Positions 6,162 through 10,350 of a DNA stretch of 10,350 bases are shown here, in pieces. Position 1 is the stretch's first letter. Every line of letters starts with the position of its first letter. Position numbers and translations under genes: made by a program. This DNA is from Sphingomonas sp. (GTDB lineage Bacteria; Pseudomonadota; Alphaproteobacteria; Sphingomonadales; Sphingomonadaceae): the NCBI GenBank assembly GCA_025935515.1, contig JAICVC010000068.1, positions 1 to 10,350 of the forward strand. Reading direction: 5' to 3'. The notes below the pieces were generated by a model, which was not told the origin of the DNA, did not search any database, and was given only the letters and a program-made list of their open reading frames with translations.

Positions 6162-8105
6162 ATGCTTTCCTTTTTCAGACGCGCTTCGAACTCGAAAATC
6201 GGCACATGGATCGTGGGCGCAATAGGCCTTGCCATCCTCGCCGGGTTCGCAATGGCGGACCTTTCCAACTTCGGCACCGGCAATATCGGCTTCGGCATGA
6301 GCAGCAGCACGCTGGCCGAGGTTGGCGACCAGAAAATCAGCGAGCGGGAGATGAGCGACGCCATGCAGCGGCGGCTGCAGCAGGCGAGAGAGCAGAAGCC
6401 CGACGCCGATTATGCGAGCATCATCGGCGATTTCGACGCGGTGCTCGGGGCGCTGATCGACCAGCGGACGCTGCTTGCCTTCGCCGACAAATATGGCTTC
6501 CCGCTGTCGAAAAGGCTCATCGACGCCGAGATCGCGCAAATTCCGCAAACCAAGGGGCTGAACGGGCAGTTCAACGAACAATCCTATCAGCAATTCCTCG
6601 CCGCGCAGCGGCTGAGCGACGGAGAAGTTCGGCAGATCCTCGCCGGCGGCCTGTTGCAGCGCCTGCTGCTGACGCCGATCGCAACCAACGCCCGCATTCC
6701 CGTCGGCATGGCGTCACCCTATGCCTCGATGCTGCTCGAGCAGCGGGAGGGGGAAGCGGCGATCGTCCCCATCGACAGCTTCAAGGCTGGGCTGCAACCC
6801 AACGATGCCCAGCTGCAGCAATTCTATACCGCCAGCCGCGCCCGCTACATGATCCCCGAGCAGCGCGTGCTGCGCATTGCGCGGGTCGGCCCCGAGCAGG
6901 TTGCCGGCATCAGCGCCTCGGACCAGGAAATCGCGGCCTATTACAACCAGAACAAGGCGACCTACGCGGCCAGCGACACCCGCTCGCTAAGCCAGGCCGT
7001 GGTCCAGGACCAGGCGACCGCCAATGGCATCGCGCAGCGGGCAAAGGCCGGCCAGCCGATGGCGAACGCCGCCGCTCCGGCGGGCGCCAATGCCGCGGTG
7101 ACCGAGCTCACCGATCAGACCCGCGCGGCTTATGCGGGAGTGTCCGGCGACAAGGCCGCCGCGGCGGTTTTCTCCGCGGCATCGGGCGCGGTCGTCGGGC
7201 CGGTCCAATCGGATTTCGGCTGGGTCGTGGTGAAGGTGAATTCAATCAAGGCGGCCAGCGGCAAGACGCTCGACCAGGCCCGCGCCGAAATCGCGGCCAG
7301 GCTCAATGCCGACAAGCGCAAGGGTGCGATCGAGGATACCGTCGACAAGGTCCAGAACGCGCTCGACGAGGGCAGCAACTTCAGCGAGGCGGTCGGAGCG
7401 GCGAAGTTGCCGGTGATCACCACGCCGCTGGTCACGGCCAACGGCTCGTCGCGGATCGACGCGAGCTACAAGCTCACGCCCGAGCTCGCCCCGGCGCTCA
7501 AGACCGGGTTCGAGATCGCACCGAACGATCCGCCCGAAGTTGTGGCGCTGCCCGGCGAGGCCGGCTACGCGATCGTCTCGCCAGGCGAGGTTGTCCCGGC
7601 AGCGCCGGCACCGCTCGTGAGCATCCGGGCACAGGTCGCAGCCGACTGGATCAACGACCAGGCGACGCAGCGCGCCCAGGCCGCGGCGACCCAGATCGCT
7701 GCCAAAGCCACCGGCGACGTGTCGATCGCCAATGCGATCAAGAGCCTCGGCATCGCGATTCCGCCACCGCAGCCGATCTCCGCGCGGCGGATCCAGATCG
7801 CCGATGCCCAGGGCAATGTGCCGCCCGCGCTCAAGATTCTTTTCACGGCGGCCGCCGGCAAGAGCCGCATGGCCCCCAACCCGGCCGGGGGGGGCTACTT
7901 CGTCGTCAAGGTCAACAAGATCACCCCGGGCAATGCGTTGATGTCGCCCGGCTTGATCGGCCAGGTCCAGGGCGAGCTCAGCCAGGCCGCGGCGCAGGAT
8001 TATGCGCAGCAGTTCGTCGCCGACATCAAGAAACAGCTCAAGGCTGAGCGCAACGAAAGCGCGATCCAAGGCTTCCGGGCGAGGCTGCTCAGCGGCGGCA
8101 GCTAA
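6162..8105 (+). CDS. ppiD: PpiD/SurA-type periplasmic folding chaperone, membrane-anchored
   Basis: This 647-residue protein has the PpiD layout. A short basic N-terminus (MLSFFRRASNSKIG) leads into one membrane helix at about 14-33 that would anchor it to the inner membrane. A SurA-like chaperone domain (about 50-230) follows, opening with VGDQKISEREM and holding the YGFPLSKRLIDAEI segment. A parvulin-like domain spans about 265-361 (ending VGPVQSDFGWVVVKV), then a long C-terminal chaperone part. PpiD binds secretory proteins emerging from SecYEG, so the nearby secG is a meaningful neighbour. The parvulin domain reads SLSQAVV where active parvulins have an R-H-I-L-I type motif, so the histidine is missing and isomerase activity is doubtful; E. 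coli PpiD is likewise reported inactive. A run of eight G (7887-7894) lies in the frame without breaking it. The Shine-Dalgarno is weak, but the start fits the anchor. Confidence 0.9.
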   Translation: MLSFFRRASNSKIGTWIVGAIGLAILAGFAMADLSNFGTGNIGFGMSSSTLAEVGDQKISEREMSDAMQRRLQQAREQKPDADYASIIGDFDAVLGALIDQRTLLAFADKYGFPLSKRLIDAEIAQIPQTKGLNGQFNEQSYQQFLAAQRLSDGEVRQILAGGLLQRLLLTPIATNARIPVGMASPYASMLLEQREGEAAIVPIDSFKAGLQPNDAQLQQFYTASRARYMIPEQRVLRIARVGPEQVAGISASDQEIAAYYNQNKATYAASDTRSLSQAVVQDQATANGIAQRAKAGQPMANAAAPAGANAAVTELTDQTRAAYAGVSGDKAAAAVFSAASGAVVGPVQSDFGWVVVKVNSIKAASGKTLDQARAEIAARLNADKRKGAIEDTVDKVQNALDEGSNFSEAVGAAKLPVITTPLVTANGSSRIDASYKLTPELAPALKTGFEIAPNDPPEVVALPGEAGYAIVSPGEVVPAAPAPLVSIRAQVAADWINDQATQRAQAAATQIAAKATGDVSIANAIKSLGIAIPPPQPISARRIQIADAQGNVPPALKILFTAAAGKSRMAPNPAGGGYFVVKVNKITPGNALMSPGLIGQVQGELSQAAAQDYAQQFVADIKKQLKAERNESAIQGFRARLLSGGS

Positions 8106-8112
8106 GCGCCGC

Positions 8113-8141
8113 TTGACCTCTTCCCGTTTGTTGCCTACACG
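8113..8141 (+). promoter_or_regulatory. Probable lexA promoter
   Basis: TTGACC (8113-8118, five of six to the -35 consensus) is followed after 17 bases by TACACG (8136-8141), a poor -10. The -35 begins 8 bases after the ppiD stop, and the -10 abuts the SOS operator. Transcription would start near 8148, inside the operator, as expected for an autorepressed gene. Confidence 0.45.
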
Positions 8142-8155
8142 TTCCCCGTTCGTTC
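8141..8155 (+). promoter_or_regulatory. LexA operator (SOS box) GTTC-N7-GTTC
   Basis: GTTC at 8141-8144 and GTTC at 8152-8155 are separated by exactly 7 bases, which is the direct-repeat SOS box established for alphaproteobacterial LexA. A third GTTC (8148-8151) directly abuts the second half-site. The site covers the -10/start region of the lexA promoter, 20 bases before the ATG, so LexA should repress its own gene. The sequence match is exact; binding is inferred. Confidence 0.8.
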
Positions 8156-8175
8156 TTTCGGGGGAGTGACTGCCC

Positions 8176-8826
8176 ATGCTCACCGCCAAGCAGCACGAAT
8201 TGCTGCTTTTCATCGACAACCGCCTGAAGGGCAGCGGCATCAGCCCCAGCTTCGACGAGATGCGGGAAGCGCTTGATCTGAAGTCCAAATCGGGCGTGCA
8301 TCGCCTGATCTCCGCCCTCGAGGAGCGCGGGTTCATTCGCCGCCTACCCAATCGGGCGAGAGCGCTCGAGGTCCTCAAGCTTCCGGAAATTCGGTCCGCC
8401 GCGACGGTGAGTCCAATCCGTCCGGTCGCTCCGGCGGCGGCAAACGACACGCTGGAGATTCCGCTGCACGGGCGGATCGCCGCGGGCACGCCGATCGAGG
8501 CCCTGCAGGGCACCGAGGCATTTGCGGTGCCTGCCGCATTGCTCGGCTCGGGCGAACATTACGCGCTCGAAGTGTCGGGCGATTCAATGGTCGACGAGGG
8601 CATCCTCGATGGCGACTTCGCCCTGATCCGCAAGGTCGACACGGCGCGAGACGGGGAGATCGTCGTCGCGCTGATCGACAATGAGGAAGCGACCTTGAAG
8701 ACCTACCGGCGCGAGGGGCGGATGATCCGGCTCGACCCGGCGAACAGCCGCTATGAAGCGCAGCGCTATGATGAAAGCCGGGTCCGGATCCAGGGACGGC
8801 TGGCGGGGCTCATCAGGCGCTACTGA
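8176..8826 (+). CDS. lexA: LexA repressor, SOS regulator
   Basis: LexA represses DNA-damage genes and is inactivated when RecA-ssDNA filaments trigger its self-cleavage. The 216-residue protein has an N-terminal winged helix domain (1-65) starting MLTAKQHELL, with SPSFDEMREAL and SGVHRLISALEERGFI as recognition region. A Pro/Ala-rich linker (about 70-92) leads to a C-terminal S24 peptidase domain with the scissile Ala103-Gly104 in HGRIAAGTP, the nucleophile Ser137 in SGDSMVDEGI, and the general base Lys175 in EATLKTYRREG. All catalytic residues are present. The ATG at 8176 has a good Shine-Dalgarno (GGGGGAG, 8160-8166) 9 bases upstream. It follows ppiD by 70 bases holding its own promoter and SOS box. 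Its last 7 bases overlap the end of the facing comEC. Confidence 0.97.
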   Translation: MLTAKQHELLLFIDNRLKGSGISPSFDEMREALDLKSKSGVHRLISALEERGFIRRLPNRARALEVLKLPEIRSAATVSPIRPVAPAAANDTLEIPLHGRIAAGTPIEALQGTEAFAVPAALLGSGEHYALEVSGDSMVDEGILDGDFALIRKVDTARDGEIVVALIDNEEATLKTYRREGRMIRLDPANSRYEAQRYDESRVRIQGRLAGLIRRY

Positions 8827-10350
8827 TCGGTCTCGGCCCACGGGTGGGCGCCGACGTGATCGGCGACGGTGTCGGCCCGGGGCGATCTGCCGAGATAGAC
8901 TGATACGCCGCCGGTACGGCCGAGCGCCTCACGGTCGAGCTTGAGCCACAGGGGCCGGCACCCGCGCGGCAACCACCGGTCGGAAACCACGATCTCGGCG
9001 GACGCGCAGGCGGTCGTGATTCGGTCCCAATCGATCCGCGTCGCCGACCGCGTCGCAAGCAAGCGCCATTCCGCCCCGCCTTTGTGGAGCAACGCCACGC
9101 ACGCATCGTGCGAGCAATCGCTCGACGCCTGTCCGTCGAGAATCTCCGGATCGCCATCGAACCCGGACGCCTCTGCGAGCAGGCTGCGCACATAATCCCC
9201 GGCCCGGTCGCGGAGGATCAGCGGCTTTCCATCGTCGACCACCGCGAGGTGCCGGCCGTCCCCGGTCACCAGCAAGTCCGGAGATGGCGCGAGGGCCGCG
9301 CCGACGGCGCCCGCGAAAATCGGCGCAAGGCCGGCAAGACGGACTCGCGTCATCCACAGGCATAGCCAGAGGCCCCCGGCGACCATCGCGGCAAAGGCCC
9401 AGGCCGGCATCGATGGCAATAGCGCCACCGCGCCCCGCGCCGACGATACGGAATGGGCCAGCCAGAGGAGACCATCGATCGCAGCGCCGCACAGGAACCA
9501 CAGGGGTTTTCCCCAGCCAAGCGAGTCAAGCAACAACGCTGCAGCCTCGAGCGGCATGATCACGAACGTGGTCAGGGGAATCGCCACGATGTTCGCGGCG
9601 ACCCCGTAGAGGCCAGAGCGGTGAAAGTGGAACAGGGCGAGCGGCATCAGCGCGACTTCGACCACTAGGCCGGTCGCGACAATCCCCAGCAAGGCGCGGC
9701 CGGTGCGAGCGACGATCCCTTCGTCGCGGCGCTGCAGATGACGGCGCGCCCAGCTCGTCGAATGAAGGGCGACGATCGCCGTCACCGCGGCAAAGCTCAT
9801 CTGGAAGCTTGGGCCGGCCAGCGCCTCGGGGCGGAAGATCAGCACGATCAGGGCACCGGTTGCGATCAGCCGGATGCTGATGGCTTCGCGGCCGAGCGCG
9901 ATACCAGCGAGGACCAGCAGCGCAGCAACGCAGCTCCTGACCGTCGGCACCTGCGCGCCGGTCAGCAAGGTGTAGCCGATCCCGGCCGCGGCGGCGGCAA
10001 CAGCGGCGACCAGCACCAGGTTGAACCTCAGTGCCAGCCGTTCGCTCAGCGCCAGCAGCTTCAGGGTCAACAGCATTGCGAAAGCGACGACAGCGGCGAT
10101 GTGGAGGCCGCTGACTGACAGCAGGTGCGTGAGGCCGCTCCGCCGCATGGCGTCAGCGTCATTTTCGTCGACCGCATTCTGATCGCCAGTCACCAGAGCG
10201 ATGGCGATGCCCGCGGGATGTTGCGGCAGGCGCGACTCGACATGTTCGTGAAGACGCTGGCGGACGCGATCGAGACCCTGCGGCTGAGCCGCCTGCTCGA
10301 CCGTCACCGGCCCAATCGCCTTGCCCACCGCGCCGTAGCCCTTGAACCAG
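8820..10350 (-). CDS. comEC: ComEC/Rec2-type DNA-uptake channel protein (5' end outside window)
   Basis: ComEC is the inner-membrane channel that takes single-stranded DNA into the cytoplasm during natural transformation. The visible part, about 509 residues, is the Competence domain plus C-terminus. Signature segments are RRSGLTHLLSVSGLHIAAVV near the start of the visible part, GAQVPTVRSCVAALLVL, and FRPEALAGPSFQMSFAAV, with many membrane helices up to roughly residue 345. The soluble C-terminal region (GDGRHLAVVDDGKP... to the end) resembles the beta-lactamase-fold tail of ComEC, but I see no HxHxDH zinc-ligand motif. The frame is open to the right edge (reading WFKGYGAVGKAIGPV), so the N-terminal OB-like domain (DUF4131) lies outside and the GTG at 10328 is not a proven start. 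The TAG stop at 8822-8820 lies inside the last codons of lexA, so the two genes converge with a 7-base overlap. Confidence 0.93.
   Translation of the reverse strand, partial: WFKGYGAVGKAIGPVTVEQAAQPQGLDRVRQRLHEHVESRLPQHPAGIAIALVTGDQNAVDENDADAMRRSGLTHLLSVSGLHIAAVVAFAMLLTLKLLALSERLALRFNLVLVAAVAAAAAGIGYTLLTGAQVPTVRSCVAALLVLAGIALGREAISIRLIATGALIVLIFRPEALAGPSFQMSFAAVTAIVALHSTSWARRHLQRRDEGIVARTGRALLGIVATGLVVEVALMPLALFHFHRSGLYGVAANIVAIPLTTFVIMPLEAAALLLDSLGWGKPLWFLCGAAIDGLLWLAHSVSSARGAVALLPSMPAWAFAAMVAGGLWLCLWMTRVRLAGLAPIFAGAVGAALAPSPDLLVTGDGRHLAVVDDGKPLILRDRAGDYVRSLLAEASGFDGDPEILDGQASSDCSHDACVALLHKGGAEWRLLATRSATRIDWDRITTACASAEIVVSDRWLPRGCRPLWLKLDREALGRTGGVSVYLGRSPRADTVADHVGAHPWAETDQ

Noticed and set aside
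6056..6364. N-terminal extension of tpiA into the divergent ppiD gene.
   Set aside because: TpiA begins at the RKLVAGNWKM block; the extension has no resemblance and would overlap ppiD coding on the other strand.
6101..8047. A 648-codon plus-strand reading frame covering almost all of ppiD in another frame.
   Set aside because: Its translation is Arg/Gly/Ala-rich low-complexity sequence with no recognisable domain, as expected from GC-rich third positions, while the 6162-8105 frame has clear PpiD features.
1..10350. Searched for tRNA genes, CRISPR-like repeats, insertion sequences, attachment sites and phage genes.
   Set aside because: None found by eye: the window is filled with housekeeping genes, with no repeat arrays, transposase motifs or tRNA-like cloverleafs in the short gaps.

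Overview
The window looks like an ordinary chromosomal segment of a GC-rich alphaproteobacterium, most likely a member of the Sphingomonadales. Three things point there. The lexA promoter carries the alphaproteobacterial SOS operator GTTC-N7-GTTC. A small gene has an upstream element resembling the alphaproteobacterial general-stress sigma factor (EcfG) promoter. The tpiA-secG-pyrG run, the divergent ppiD, and lexA facing comEC also suit this lineage. The placement is inferred from motifs and gene content, not from a phylogeny.

Layout, left to right. The left edge holds the 3' part of truA (+), cut by the window. It meets, stop codon to stop codon, a minus-strand block read from right to left: tpiA, secG, pyrG, a 49-residue membrane protein gene, trxB, and a PLP-fold decarboxylase-like gene of the exosortase-A-associated type. 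A 106-base divergent region separates tpiA from ppiD (+). LexA (+) follows ppiD, and a partial comEC (-) runs off the right edge and overlaps the end of lexA. Coding density is very high and no gene-free stretch exceeds about 110 bases.

How the genes fit together. tpiA (glycolysis), secG (Sec translocon) and pyrG (CTP synthesis) are closely spaced and may share transcripts, with a GC-rich hairpin between secG and pyrG as a possible break point. PpiD is a membrane-anchored periplasmic chaperone working at the Sec exit, so secG and ppiD are functionally related neighbours. TrxB and the decarboxylase-like gene are 29 bases apart and probably cotranscribed. LexA very probably represses itself through the operator in its promoter; comEC beside it encodes the DNA-uptake channel.

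No new defence, mobile or CRISPR-like system is visible. The most unusual observation is that the decarboxylase-like protein keeps most of its family's motifs but has Thr68 where the PLP-binding lysine should be and Arg87 where a cofactor-contacting aspartate should be. It is therefore probably a pseudoenzyme or a repurposed fold. Second is the stress-type promoter with near-ideal geometry before the 49-residue membrane protein.
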